From: Echinometra lucunter
Lineage: Eukaryota; Echinodermata; Echinoidea; Camarodonta; Echinometridae
Assembly (NCBI GenBank): GCA_029962745.1
Contig: CM057157.1
Coordinates: 22,500,088-22,564,087, forward strand
Length of the DNA: 64,000 nucleotides
Reading direction: 5' to 3'
Shown here: positions 11,150 to 23,289 of the stretch, piece after piece
How positions within the stretch are numbered: position 1 is the stretch's first letter
Layout: the number at the start of each line of letters is the position of its first letter
The notes under the pieces: model-generated
Told to the model about the DNA's origin: nothing
Database searches by the model: none
The model's input: only the letters and a program-made list of their open reading frames with translations
Position numbers and translations under genes: made by a program

Positions 11150-11689
11150 CCCGGGGGAGGGGGGGGGCACTCAGTATATAATGCGTGGTGGGTATGTGCC
11201 GCGGAGAAGACCCCCATTTTTACACTCAAATTTCCGTTCCAAAGCATGGCATTTCTATCTTATTGAGAAAAAGAACAAAGAAAGCCGTTCCAAAGCATAG
11301 CATTTTCTTCTTATCGAGAAAAAAGAAAAAAGAAATCTGTTCCAAAGCATCGCATATTTTTCGTTACGCCGTTCCGGCCGCATTGATCCGCTACAATGAG
11401 CTGCATTTTTGGTGAAAAGCGGCCCGCAGAGCGCTGTCCGACCATCGCCTCTGTGCGAGCGCACCCGGCGCCCATGCGCCGAGCTAGCTGCATGCACGTA
11501 TGCCCGTTCCATAGGGATACATATGCACTCACACGCAGGCGAACCGTTCCAAAGACCCCCGTTTTCACAAACATTTGTAGTTCCGAAGCCCGTTCCGAAG
11601 ACCCTCCTTTTCACAATAAGCCCGTTCCAAAGCCCCCGTTTTTTGTCTCGCCCACGGCACATACCTACCACTTTTGGGGTCGAGTGCCC

Positions 11690-11724
<35 letters not shown>

Positions 11725-11725
11725 G
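11150..11725. mobile_element. 576-bp non-autonomous DNA transposon with perfect 8-bp TSD
   Basis: TAGTAAGT occurs exactly on both sides (11142-11149 and 11726-11733). The inverted ends begin CCCGGGGG, run through a G/C homopolymer, GGGCACTC, a short spacer, then GTGGTGGGTATGTGCCG on the left and its complement CGGCACATACCTACCAC on the right. The 8-bp duplication fits hAT-, P- or Merlin-type transposition. The interior is built from repeats of GTTCCAAAG with variable following text, each near CCCCC or GCAT. CpG content is much higher than the surroundings. Both-strand open frames here are by-products of this composition. Confidence 0.8.
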
Positions 11726-11739
11726 TAGTAAGTGAGCTC

Positions 11740-13220
11740 TTGCATAAGGCAACTCGACGTATACTCAGGGGACAATTGCTCTAGGCTTTATTTCGTCAAA
11801 GATACAAGGTTCCGGATTGCAACAGGGTTTTAGGTCAGGCTTAGGGTTATGCTTTGCTCTAGGAAATTGTTCAGGTTGGGCCCTATGAGCAAAAAGTATG
11901 GACCTTGCCCAAGGGACACATGATTCCTTTAAAGATAAGAGTTATTGAGGGAGAGAGGAGGAGGAGATGTCAATGCCTCATGAGAACGCATACTGCAGAA
12001 TATATCCAGCCTCCGACTTCTGACACATACAAATCCTATACATAAAAGCTATTCATGTAAATATCAAGTAAACTCGGAGACAGACATTCTAAAACAATTT
12101 GAGTTGTATTTCAGTAATTCCATTCCAGAAATAATCAAATTGTTTTTAAATCCTTACATGATATGGTTCCCACTGTATTATGATTAACAGAGTCCTTAAA
12201 ATGTTGTAATTATACTGTCTAAGATAGGATGATGAAATGTTAGGCAGTAACTACTGCTTTTCATGGAATTTAACCACCTTTCGACTTTAAAACCTCTTTT
12301 CAGTAGAATCTACCACTTTTTTTTATAAAATTTGATGAACCAAAAGATTATTTTAGTACCATTTAATTGATTATTTGCTCTGTCACCCATTATTTATCAC
12401 ACTGGGAAGGATTCTCTTGTTTTTATTTCCATGTAAGAAGTCATCAAACTTCAAATCTCAAGAATTGATAAAAGATTCCCAAACTACCTTACTAATGAAG
12501 TATAAGCAGTGTTGTATCAATCACCTTTCAAAAGCAAGAATTTAATGTGTGCAATGCCAAGTAATAGTTTCCAAATAGTGAAATTTTTTTAACTAGGTGG
12601 AAGGGAGAAAAAAAATACATTTATTTTACAAAATTGAAACGTTTTCAAGTTCAGTTTTCTTGGAAAAGTGAGAATATTCACTTACAATATTTTTCAAGAT
12701 TTCAAAGCTGACAAAGGGAGATGATGAGGAAATTTTGGTACCTTTTAGTTTCAGTGCTTTAGTATATACCAAAAATATTTATGGAATTGATATACCGATA
12801 CATACATCATTTTCATACAAACCAGAGCCAAAAACTCTTCAAAATGAGAAAATGTGTCCCACTTTAAAAAGTAGGGGCTGGGGGCTCCCCCAAGTTTTCC
12901 AGAGGATTACCAAGCCAAAATTTGGAACAAAAGTGTGTTTTCAAATAAGGAGTGAAGGCTATAATAGGCTGTATGGACTTCCCTCAAGTGCTTAAAAATA
13001 CATTGTTTGATAATTTGATGATGAAAACTCTACCTGCTCCGCCGCTACACTCACTCTCATGTAATAAAGAAGGTAATCAGTTAGTCAGGTATAGGATATG
13101 ATAACTTCAGTTTTGTGTTTTGTGTCTGAAGAGCTAGATAATGCAAATTTCTAATAGGACTTATAAAACATGGGTTCAGCAATTCAAGGAAATGGGTATA
13201 CAGATCTCATTGGGGAAACA
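11740..13220. other. No gene recognised
   Basis: AT-rich DNA. Direct repeats of TTGCTCTAGG near 11777 and 11854 suggest an old element. The plus-strand open frame at 12735-12995 has no recognisable domain or splice support. Confidence 0.5.
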
Positions 13221-13228
13221 TTCAAGAC

Positions 13229-13719
13229 CCGGGGGGGTCACTTCCATTGAAGAGTGGACAGCATCCGCGAGAAAAAAAACGCGGAAAAAGTGTATTTTTT
13301 CAGGGGTAGGCGCGGAACGCGAATAGAGTGTCAAAAACGCCCAAAAATGAAAAAAAAAGCCCCCTAAATCACGATAATCTAAAACGCGAAAAGGGTATGT
13401 AATTTGCACCGACTGCGAGACCGACTGTAACAAGACCAGTGAATGGACAATCCTATAACACCTGTGTAAAACATAATGAGACTGAATTATCTCGAGATAA
13501 AAACAGCTCCAAACTTTCAATGGACCCCACTAACACTCTCAAAATATGAAAATGGGAATATCCTCATTTAGGGTGTGCAAATCTGGGACATCTGCACAAA
13601 ATCCGTGTTTAGGGTGTCCTAGCGGCCTGCCCTTGGATCCTTGTTTCGGGTGCTTTTTTTAGGACGATTCTCGCGGATGCTGTCCAGTCTTCAATGGAAG
13701 TAACCCCCCCCCCCCCCGG
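13229..13719. mobile_element. ~490-bp MITE with ~45-bp TIRs ending in G tracts
   Basis: The left end CCGGGGGGG then TCACTTCCATTGAAGAG, TGGACAGCATCCGCGAGAA is matched inverted at the right end (TTCTCGCGGATGCTGTCCAG, TCTTCAATGGAAGTAAC, then C tract and CCGG). Only a few mismatches separate the arms. The interior is rich in ACGCG and AAAACGC motifs. No target duplication could be identified, so the superfamily is uncertain; the end style resembles the element at 11150-11725. Confidence 0.75.
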
Positions 13720-13729
13720 AAAAGAAAAA

Positions 13730-15050
13730 AATAAACAAGGAACATGTATGAAAGATGATCTAACAATGTTACACTGATCAATAATGCTTAACCCCCATAA
13801 AGACAAAAAGAAAATAAGCGGATGCATAGATCAGACTGTCAAACAAGTGTAAAGGAAGTGCTTTTAAATGCAACATGTAGGTTTGAAAGTATTTTCAGGT
13901 TTATATAAAAACAAACTAAATCTGGAGAAAGGAATTTAAAATCTTAACCACATACTGTCAAAAACTTTTTTAAAGTCTATTTGCCATTTAACAAAATGAA
14001 TGTGAAGTTTATCCTTCCCTTCAGAATTAACTACGTAACATTTCATTTTAACCAAATGTAGAAATGTTGCAAAGTTAAGTGAGGAACCTTGAAACTTTGA
14101 TCTAACTTACACACAAAAAAAAATTTATGCATGAATCTTTCTACGTTTTATCATCAGTGCAAAAATAAAGTAGTATTCAGTTAAAATGTGACACCAAGGG
14201 CACTTAATTATTCCTTTTCCAATTCAAATTCATGTCAGCAAAAGGCAACAGAGCCTTATTTTTTGGCACTTCTGAAAAAATTGCATCAGATTTTGATAGA
14301 CATGTTAATCTTACAGCCTGATGTAGAATCAAACTTATTCAATAAAATGGACTTTCAAACGATTCTGTACTTCCATCAAAAACAAAAGTGTCATCTGCAA
14401 ACATGCTCAATTTCTTCTCATTTTCACCAGAAACTAATCACTTTACATTACAATTTGAACATACTGAACACACAAGCATTTCAATAGTTAATAAAAAACA
14501 AAAAAGGAGATATAGGACAGCACTGAAAAATACTAAGGGTCATTTTCACCCGTTTGGTCATAAACCCACTGTTTAAGAACATAATTAATTGACTACTACA
14601 TTAAAAGAGTTTTAATTTCGTGAATACCTCAAGATAAAAAATTATGCTCCACTCTGTCAAAAGGCTTTTCAAAATCTAAAAGTAAACAAGCACACCTTCC
14701 TTTTCACATTATTCATTTACATCATTGTATGTAAATTATGACTAATATTTTTGCCTGTTAGAGAAGAAACCTTGTTAATCATCATTAATTTATGTCAGAA
14801 GAGTAGTCTTTAAACAATTAGATAACAGTTCTGCAAGTATTGTGCAGTCTATATTCAAAATAGTTATTGGAAGGAAATACCCTATTAACAGTTAGTGGTC
14901 TTTATTCTTTTTTTTTTGGTATATTATTCCATTTCTTTGTGAAGAAGATGAAAAAGCAGTTTCAAATGAATACATGAAAGAATTAATCTGCAAATCAGCA
15001 ATTCAACATGGTGTAGGCTAAGTTGTGCCCTGGAGCCAAACATAATTTAC
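13730..15050. other. AT-rich stretch, no gene recognised
   Basis: No domain, splice pair or repeat structure of note was seen. The plus-strand open frame at 14188-14487 has AT-driven composition and is not supported as coding. Confidence 0.5.
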
Positions 15051-15055
15051 CTTAC

Positions 15056-15245
15056 CGGCATATAGATGTAGTAGGTGTTGACTGTTGATTCCATGCTGGT
15101 TTAGAAATAAGCCACTCTTCTGAGACAACAGAGATATCATATGCCTACTTGATATCAGGCTCAATCACTCCCTAGTATTCCGTTCGGTGTTTGAAGAATG
15201 TGTACAAGATCTTGCTCATAAGGCACACAAACTTGCGCAAGGATT
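15056..15245 (-). CDS. Candidate 5' exon with start codon, minus strand, unidentified gene
   Basis: Not recognised. The minus-strand acceptor TTATTCTCTTTTGCAG is followed by a 190-nt exon and donor CCG|GTAAGG. An ATG at 15094-15092 in context ACCAGCATGG opens a frame of exactly 13 codons to the donor, MESTVNTYYIYMP, phase 0. Upstream in the exon two other frames remain open for about 23-27 codons (one includes FVCLMSKILYTFFKHR, then TAG), so it might instead be a terminal coding exon. The simplest reading is a spliced 5' UTR plus start codon, joining to the exon at 10871 or 7032. No protein family is suggested by the short peptide. Confidence 0.33.
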
Positions 15246-15801
15246 CTGCAAAAGAGAATAAAAAGGGGTTGTTGTAAGATCAAGTACACTGGGGAAAAAT
15301 CATCTTTAAAGCAACTGATGAGGGTTTTTTTGCAAGTGCAGTGCATTTATCAAGAATATTGGTAAAAAGAACTTTCTATTTTTGAGTATAAAGTAAAATA
15401 ACTGAATCTATAAAATCCCAAAAGCAGACCATTCCTCTTAGGATTTTCCCCTTACCCTTATATCTTCACTCCTCTTCCTATACTGTTTCGCAAAAAAATA
15501 GCAAACTTTAAGAATTCATAACTTCCTTACTTTCTGTCTGATTTTCATCAAATTCAACTGCTTGTATGCAGAAATTTTACTCTTTTCATTTTATTGAAAT
15601 GAAATTCCTCTTGTTGAGGACTTGTTTTTTTATGCCTTCAGCAATTTTACACTCTCTCATAATTCTTTTTCACCTTCCATGAGATTCTAGAATTTAGAAA
15701 TAAAATGCTCCTTGAATGAAATGTCTCCGCTGAATTCTTTTGGCCCATATTTTATGGATGTAATATGGTGCAGAAAGAAAGAGTTTGTATGCAGGGATGG
15801 G

Positions 15802-15810
15802 TGTGGGTGG

Positions 15811-15842
<32 letters not shown>

Positions 15843-15854
15843 AAGAGAGAAATG
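15802..15854. repeat. Compound (GT)n(GA)n microsatellite
   Basis: GTGGGTGGGTGTGTGTGTG passes into GAGAGAGAGAAAGAGAGA. The His-Thr and Arg-Glu rich open frames spanning it are repeat artefacts. Confidence 0.9.
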
Positions 15855-15859
15855 CAGCG

Positions 15860-17565
15860 AGGAGAGGGGGTTTTCCCCATTTTATAGGGGTTACAAAAGA
15901 AATTTTTATCCTTATGCAAATCACTCCTGAAATATGGTTTAACTCTAAATACTGAATAACACATTTCCATTTGTCTTTCTAAAATGTACTTTTTTTTCTC
16001 CCCTACATTTCCTCCATTTCTCCATCAGAAATATAAAGCAAATGACAAATTTGTTACTGTGTTATAAATCAAGATTCCATCAATAATTTCCTTGTCAATC
16101 AGTTTTCTCCCATATTTCTGCTCCTATCATATAATCACAAAGCATTACCAATGAAATCTCTCACAAGATAATCTAAAAGTACTTTTACACAACTCTTCCT
16201 ATTCACTGGATTCATTAAAATCTACACAAGATTCAATGAGGCTGCTGGCAATTTGTAGGCCTATGAAACATTTTTTTTCTATCAGGCCTGCAGGTAAATT
16301 TAACAAGCAAAGTAGTTATTTATTCTTTTATCAAAACATATTTATACATGATAAAACATGATCAGCAGTTGTTGTCTCTGATCATGGTCCTGATTTAAGG
16401 ACATAAAAACATTTTTTTTTAAATTAAGATAAAGAGTTTGATTGCAAAAACCTAATAAAGGCCAATTTTTACATTTTTAATACCATTGTATAGCACACTT
16501 TGAAAATATGCCCTCCATTTGGTACCTCGATCATTCCTTATATATCAAAGAAAGAGTTTGGAATTATGACCTAAATTGTCATTTTCTTCATTTTCTGTGT
16601 ATTTTAGCTAGCTTATGTAAAAATCTCTAATTTACACAAATGGATATATCAGGTTTTTTAACCAGTAAACTGTTGACTGCTAAATACTTAAAATCCTATA
16701 GTTTTAAAAGGCCAAGTCCACAATGAGATAAAGTTTATTTCAGTAAAGAGGAATAAAAATTTCCATACAAAACAGTGAAATTGTTTATGAATATTGGATG
16801 AAAACGGGAAGTTATGAAGTTTTGAAGTTTTCCTATTTTTTCATAAAACAGTTCTTGAACAGTCAATGTGAACATTCAGTGAGCTGCTATTACATCCTCA
16901 CAATTTTATAAACACTATGTATACAAAAATTCCCCCCAAAAAATCATATTTTAGCAACAAAAATGTAAAAGTTGTCCTTAATACACCTTACACATTTACA
17001 ATTTTAGCTTAATATGTTTAGACATAATGGACGAGTTTTCAGTTTTAGTGGGAAAAGGGGAATTTTCTGACATTTTGCACAGATTGTATGGAGATTAGTA
17101 AGGGTATGACATCAACTCATTCATTCAATATTCATATTGTCTGTTCAAGAACTGTTTTGCGAAAAATGGGAAACTTTGTGAAAATTCATAACCTCCTTAT
17201 TTTCCATCAAAGACAAAGAGAAAGAGAAAGAAACAAAAGTAGTAGTAAAAGAGTGAATATTTCATTTTAAAAAAGGGTAAAGAAATTGACTGAATGAGAT
17301 GCAAAAATGACCTTAAATGTAAATGAGAACAAAAAAGAGAATGAGAACAATTGTGAAATGGAAGGGAGACGATACATAATTACAAAATTCTAAGTATCTT
17401 GATTGATACATACAAAAAACATTTCTGCCAAGATATCCTTGTTCAAATCTGATAAGTTTTCATTATCATGTACATGTACGTACGCATGCAGGCCTGGTTT
17501 ACCCTGAATGGAACAATTTTGTTCTGCAGTTTCAAGGTTACATTATTACATCTAGCATCATATCA
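15860..17565. other. AT-rich stretch with an inverted repeat pair, no gene recognised
   Basis: Text at about 16805-16885 (around AAAACAGTTCTTGAACAG, TTATGAA, TTTCC) is present inverted at about 17105-17212 (CTGTTCAAGAACTGTTTTG). A related, more diverged piece lies near 15480-15600. This suggests an old foldback or MITE family. Nothing coding was seen. Confidence 0.5.
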
Positions 17566-17850
17566 TTTAACATATTTTAATCAAAGAATGCAAAAGTTTT
17601 TGATAAACAGACTAGACATTCATCTTACTTTTAGCTGCTTTAAAACGGCGAAATAGTAATATTCTACATGGAAAGATTCTATACCCTGTTACAAGTTGGC
17701 TAAAACCAAAAAGCATTGCAGCCTATCTTAAATCTATTTTTATCAAAGAAAAAGTTTTTGATACACAAACTAGACATTCATCTTACTTTAAAATAGCTTT
17801 AAAACAAACGAAATAGCACTTACATTCCACGTGGAAAGATTTAAGTTTGG
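17565..17850. repeat. Tandem duplication, ~165-bp period
   Basis: AAGTTTTTGATAAACAGACT plus AGACATTCATCTTACTTT, AGCT, TTTAAAAC, CGAAATAG and ACATGGAAAGATT in copy 1 (from about 17570) recur in order in copy 2 (from about 17735). The second copy contains a possible minus-strand donor AAT|GTAAGT at 17824. Confidence 0.7.
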
Positions 17851-17859
17851 CTGGAACCA

Positions 17860-18190
17860 ATGGCCGGCTGGCTACTCTGACATCTTCAATAGGCGTTGCC
17901 CTCTGCTCTGGTTAGCCATGTCCAATTAGCACGCAGTGAACCCGGCCCATAGGACCCGGCCAACGGCCACGCAACCGACCAGGCGGAAACAACCTTGCAA
18001 AAAGTTGCAGCCAAAATCACACTCAAGAAAAATGGCGCGCTGGCATGTATACCACGCCCTTTCCCTTCCTTGCTTGATGCCCATCCAATCTGGCAGATTA
18101 TTCATGATCACTCTTCCTTCGCAATAACAAAACATCCGTGGCATTATTTGTCTATGATTTGAACACCGCAGACGCATAATACAAATCACC
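17860..18190 (-). promoter_or_regulatory. CpG-richer island-like stretch, possible promoter / 5' exon on minus strand
   Basis: Compared with its AT-rich surroundings this segment is GC- and CpG-richer (CCGGCCAACGGCCACGCAAC, AATGGCGCGC). A good minus-strand donor (AAT|GTAAGT at 17824) sits just downstream and a CACGTG E-box core at 17830. It lies about 2.6 kb upstream, in minus-strand sense, of the candidate 5' exon at 15056-15245. It could hold the transcription start of that putative gene. Both strands have short open frames without recognisable products. Confidence 0.3.
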
Positions 18191-18199
18191 TGTGAACTT

Positions 18200-20080
18200 T
18201 AAAATCAACCTAATACCGTAACATACAATAACAATATATGCATGAATGCTCTCTCGCTCTCCGGAATCTCTAGTTACAATTTCGGTGCACCTGTTCAGGT
18301 GGAATCCACTTATGCATAGTTTAGTTTTTGTTCTGTCTGGCGAGCCTCTAGTTCAGTTTTTATAGATTAGAGCAACTTTTGTTCAAGAAGAATGCATGAA
18401 ATTGGCTGTTGAACCTATCTCCTTCTTTCTCGTTCTCCCTTCTGTGATTGTTTTCTAGAACTCAAACACAGACCATGCACTGTCCATAACCACAGTTTTA
18501 CCAGGAGAAAAAGGTGACAAAATCTTAAACATGAAGCAGGATTAGATCCAGGCATCCAGCAGTACTATGCATGTGTAACCAGGGTTCAAGGTTGATGTCA
18601 CGACAACTAAAACTAATTTCATATCTAACCCAGATAGTAGTGATTATCTCTAGTAATGCGTCTGACCAAGGTTGCCTGGTTCTGATTCCTTGTAAAGTTT
18701 TTACCATGTTTGCACATCACTGGACAAAACACAAACCTAATCAGTCAGCTTTTAATTAAAAAAAAAAAAAAACCTATGGTAATGTTTACTTTGACCTTTA
18801 CACTGACGACCCAAAATTCTAATCACTTTTGTCTCTTTGTAATCATGCATACAGATAGTTGAGTATAGTGATAACATAACTAAGAAATCTTTAATTTTAT
18901 GCATATTGACCTATATGACCCTTGACCTGTGACCTACTAAACCCAAAATCTAATCAATTTGTCCCCCACAGTGAAACAAGGGACAGTGATTTGCACCTTC
19001 TCCTGCGTCTTATTTCTGGATTTGTCCTTCTCTCTCTCTCTCTGCTTCCCTCCCTCTGTTTCTGGTGTCTTTGTCTTCCTTCTCCTTATAACGATTTCTA
19101 CTTAATTCAATAAAACATCGAAATCAATTGTATGAATTTTCACTAAATCTAATTTCAAAATCAATGTTTTATCTTTAATCACTTGTTATTGAGTTTGCAA
19201 TGAAGCTAGTGGATCAAAATGTTATTATCACTGAATGTGGACTCTTCAATCAATTCTTGTACAAGGAAATTATGTATTACATGGATTAACCCTTCATATT
19301 CAAACCCTTTGTACCTATGCATGTACGCTAATCTTTATGAATTATTTCATTTGTATTTTCTTCTCACTATATGTCTATAGTTTTCATCATGCCTTCATCT
19401 TCAGTCCTCATGAAACTCTAGCTGTCCCCTCCTTGTTCATCCACTTCTCCTTTTATCTTGTATTTATTTTCCCCTTTCCTCACCAAACTTATAGAATATC
19501 TAAAGCAATTTTGTATATCATGATTTAGAATGTATATTTTGATATGCTAATCTACTTCTTTGACTTCCCATTTGTGATGTAAAATTTCTTTTCCCTTGTT
19601 TTCTTGATCCCTCTCTTTATTTTCCTTTTTCTCTCATTTATCATGTCCACATGAATTATTTTATATTTGGCATCGTACCTGATTTTTATGTAAATTCCAC
19701 AAAATTTAACCCTTGGGATGCCACATGTTTTTTTTTTTAAATAAGTACCTTTTCAATGTCAATTTCAATGCATACTAGAACCAAGTTTAAAGTTCATATT
19801 TAAAATGGTTCTTGAAATATCATGTTAAGGCCATCATCTGGTTAAAGTTTATACCTCAGACAGTTCTTAAGATATAGTGTTAACAAAAAAATGGACTGAC
19901 TGACAGAGGACAACCCAAAATTTTAATGCCTTTGGTGGGAGGAGGCATTAAAAAGTGATTATTTCCAAGCCTAACTAGTCCAAGTCCACTCACAGACCTT
20001 TTACACATGCCCAGTTATACATCACTCACACTTAATTATATATACACTCTGAAACTATCTCACAGTCAACCCCCCTCCCC
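18200..20080. other. No gene recognised; diverged GACCT-rich repeat remnants
   Basis: Pieces at about 18785-18975 (TTTGACC, CCCAAAATCTAATCA, TGTCCCCC) and 19780-19950 (AAATGGTTCTTGAAATATC, ACTGACAGAGGACAACCC, GGCATTAAAAAG) match the order of the tandem element at 53170-53690, so they are decayed relatives. A tRNA-like patch (GGTTCTGATTCC near 18676) may be a weak SINE trace. Nothing coding was seen. Confidence 0.5.
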
Positions 20081-20082
20081 CT

Positions 20083-20453
20083 AGACATAATAAATTTACT
20101 AGACGAAAAGCAGCACGCGCAGATATCATTACGCGAATGGCATTAGGCCCTGCCTCTTTCGGATCATTTGAAGGCTGACCTAAGCACTCATTATTGTTGC
20201 ATTATTCATATCTATTGCGCGTATCAATTTTATTTGACACTTTGATTTAATGCGCATTTGTTGCACACTTATTGTGCATTTATTGCGCATGTTTTTAGCT
20301 GATGGGTGTGATGTTTTAAAACATGCACAAATGCACGCTACTCCTTGGAATCATCTTACAAAATGAATTATTCATTTTTTATCATGAATATTGATGATGC
20401 TTAGGTCGGCCTTCTAATGGATCTGTACAAAATGGCGGAGCTTTAGGGGCCTG
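20083..20453. mobile_element. ~370-bp interspersed repeat, copy 1
   Basis: Starts AGACATAATAAATTTACTAG and ends CTTTAGGGGCCTG. Near-identical in order to 54716-55097, same orientation. Inside, AGGCCCTGCC...GAAGGCTGACCTAAGCA near the left pairs with TGCTTAGGTCGGCCTTC...GGGGCCT near the right, so it is a foldback MITE. TGCGCAT-rich text lies in the centre. No target duplication was established. Confidence 0.7.
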
Positions 20454-20521
20454 CCCCCCCCCCCCCCACACACACACATTCACACACAAAATAATGGCCA
20501 CAATTCACATAAGAGGTTTTA

Positions 20522-20697
20522 ATTCAAACCATGGTCTAAACCTTTGGTCTAAACCTCCAAAACCATAAAAACGCATATGTCCTCTTGTCTAATGGACAGG
20601 TAGCAATGCGTTTTTATATGCTCACTTACGCACATCTGCACTTATTTACTCTTATGTATGCTTATCTTCTTTACATAAACCATGGTTTGAATATTAA
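20522..20697. mobile_element. ~176-bp MITE with ATTCAAACCATGG ends
   Basis: ATTCAAACCATGG near 20522 is inverted as CCATGGTTTGAAT near 20685. A related piece with AAACCATGGTCTAA and CGTGGTTTAAACC is at 63634-63670. Non-coding; superfamily not assigned. Confidence 0.5.
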
Positions 20698-20903
20698 CCT
20701 CTTTGTAAAAGCTTATGCATGATTAAAGAGGAATTCCATTCTGATAATAACACTTTTAGAAATAAATATTTCATCTACATCCAAGAACATGGAATATATA
20801 ACAATTTTTGTAAAAAGCAAATGGAAAGGACCACAAAAGAAATGTCACAGAGTTCCACATTTGATCATGTTAAGCTCTGAAATTTCATAATTTTGTTACA
20901 TTT

Positions 20904-20906
<3 letters not shown>

Positions 20907-20945
<39 letters not shown>
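20907..20945. repeat. (CT)n microsatellite
   Basis: About 19 uninterrupted CT dinucleotides. Confidence 0.95.
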
Positions 20946-20947
<2 letters not shown>

Positions 20948-20949
20948 TC

Positions 20950-23120
20950 CTAGGTTTCTCTTATATTTCTGCTTTTAATAAAAAACAACTTAAAATAAGG
21001 GTGGAATGCCCCTTCACAGGTTTTATAATACAAGAAATGCACACACAAACTTGCATCCAACTTGCAATCATGTTAAGGCCACACAATAAAGGACACGGCT
21101 TGAAACGATGTTTGCATAGAAAAAAGATCTACAGTTTATGTACGTTGTGTAATATTTGTTTCAACAAGTGTCTGCCTTAATACATGTACAATGCATAATA
21201 AGATAGATCAACCAATTCATAAATTATTACAACAGCCAGAACAATGCTATTTTACTTTTTTTCTCTCTCTCACTTTTCCATTTTCTTACAAAAGAAAAGA
21301 CGATTAAATACAAGCATGATATACAAAATAAAACCAGCTCAAACACATTTCACTTTGTGTTCTCATTTACTGTCTGAAATATTTCATTGCTCTCACTTCG
21401 CTCCAAGTCAACAAGAACAAAAGCTCTAAAGCCAACTGGTCGAACAATCTGAAAAGGATTCCACTTTCGAATCTGACTTTATGCTCAAAATCAAATTGTT
21501 TAGAGTGCTCAGGCTGATTGGATTCAAATATTTATGCATCCTACTTTGGCATTTTCAAGGAGAAAGTGGTAATCCTCCACCCCTCCCCTCCCCCAAAATG
21601 AGCATTAATTATGCCTGTAATAGTACACAAGGAGAAATTTTCATCTCCACTCCTAAATTTTTTGTTCCTATTTAAAAAAATATCTGATGTTGTTGTATCA
21701 TATTTTTTCTTATGGTGTAATTTGCTTCCAAATCATCACTTCCACAAGCTCGAGATTTATTTATCTACAGAATACCCGTTCAATGTCATGATAGTCATCT
21801 GCAATTTACTTCATAGGAATGCCCAAAAAGGCAAATAAACAAAGCCAGCTTTTACATAATTAAACTTATACATGATCTTACCAACAATACAATGTCTAAG
21901 GAAGAAACATGTACATGAGAAATTTGGCAAAGAAACAATATCCGCAAAGAGCAGTATCTTGAAGACAGCGGGGACGTGAACAATGTTACTTTTTTCAATC
22001 GTCCAATAAAAGCTCCATTACTGATACCAGATAAGCCACCAGCATGCTCTTTAATGCAGCTTCTTTGGTAATAGAGTAGCATATGTTATCCACGAAGGGC
22101 AAACAAGATGCATTTCTTTATGTAACATTGGTCGTACGACACAGATTCCGGTGACACCTGCTTACGATAGATTTCTGCTGTTTATTCATTTTTTTTTTTT
22201 TTCATTTTACTGGTAATGCATGGAGTTTGTCTTTGGTTTAATGTATCAGCAGAAGGGATTTTTTTTCAAACTGAGAGCTATGAAATCACAAATTAAAAAA
22301 AAAATTAAAAACACTTGCAAGCTAATCTTACTTCTACATTTTCCCTGATAAATTTTCTTATGAATCCTTTAAAAAAAAACAACTGTTAAGTAAACTTTGA
22401 TGTTTTACACTCAAACAATGCAGACCAGTCCTTGTCAATCCTATAATCTTTAGCATTACACATAAGAAATGTTACCCTTTTTTTTTCTCCATTTTTTTGG
22501 ACAAATAGTGTATTTCATATTTCAAGTATGATTCCATATACTGCATTTTGATTACATGATTAGATATACTGTACCAAAAGCCCAATGAGGTATATTACAC
22601 AACTGACGTATCAAACTAGTGATTTAAGTTAAACATCAAACTTACTTGAGTTGTAAACTCTTTTGGCAAATATCGCCTATTATTGATGTTGTTAAATAGT
22701 CATCTACATGTAATGGAGTTGATCACTTGGATAAAAAACAAAACTGACCAGATTTTTGGATGCATGTGATGATTGCAAATTATGTTTTAATTAGACACCC
22801 AAGTTGCAGTAAACTGAATATCCTGAAGAGTGCCATCTTTTGACAGGCTTTTAGAAGTTCAGAATATCCTTGCTGCCAATTTTCTACATTTACAAGTCAA
22901 AGGTAACACAAATGCAATGAACAATATGCCTGCTGTTCAGATACTACCAGATTAAGTCGTGACACACTTTTTATTCTTGTAATGACTAGAGCTCATTCCA
23001 TCAATCATGTACGTGCAATATTCTTTAACCGTTGCCTACAGGAAGCAATTTTCCCCTAGACGAAACCTATGGGAATTACAGAAGTCAGTAGTCAACAGGT
23101 TACTGGGGAAGTCCACCCTG
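20950..23120. other. AT-rich stretch, no gene recognised
   Basis: Short open frames on both strands (for example 20893-21180 and 21852-22082) have no recognisable domains. Several T and A homopolymers. No repeat structure of note was seen. Confidence 0.5.
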
Positions 23121-23125
23121 GTATA

Positions 23126-23284
23126 CAGTGAAACCTGACTATACTGGCCAGTAGCCACCCCCAAAGGAACAAAATGTAATCTGTAACAGACAGGTGGTTG
23201 TCATAGACAGGTTCTTAACACACACAATATATATCTCCATGGGAATCCATTTTAGTGACCAGAGGTGACCGTTCAGAGTAACTG
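23126..23284. mobile_element. TA-flanked MITE (CAGTGAAACCTG type), copy 1
   Basis: Flanked by TA on both sides. Starts CAGTGAAACCTGACTATACT and ends GAGTAACTG; the interior has GGTGGTTGTCATAGACAGGTT. The text parallels the element at 42972-43150 in opposite orientation. TA duplication suggests a Tc1/mariner-like or related origin. Inverted ends are imperfect. Confidence 0.5.
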
Positions 23285-23289
23285 TATTT

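Noticed and set aside
11255..11752. 165-codon minus-strand frame
   Set aside because: Contained in the CpG-rich TIR element and ends in a poly-Gly run from the C tract.
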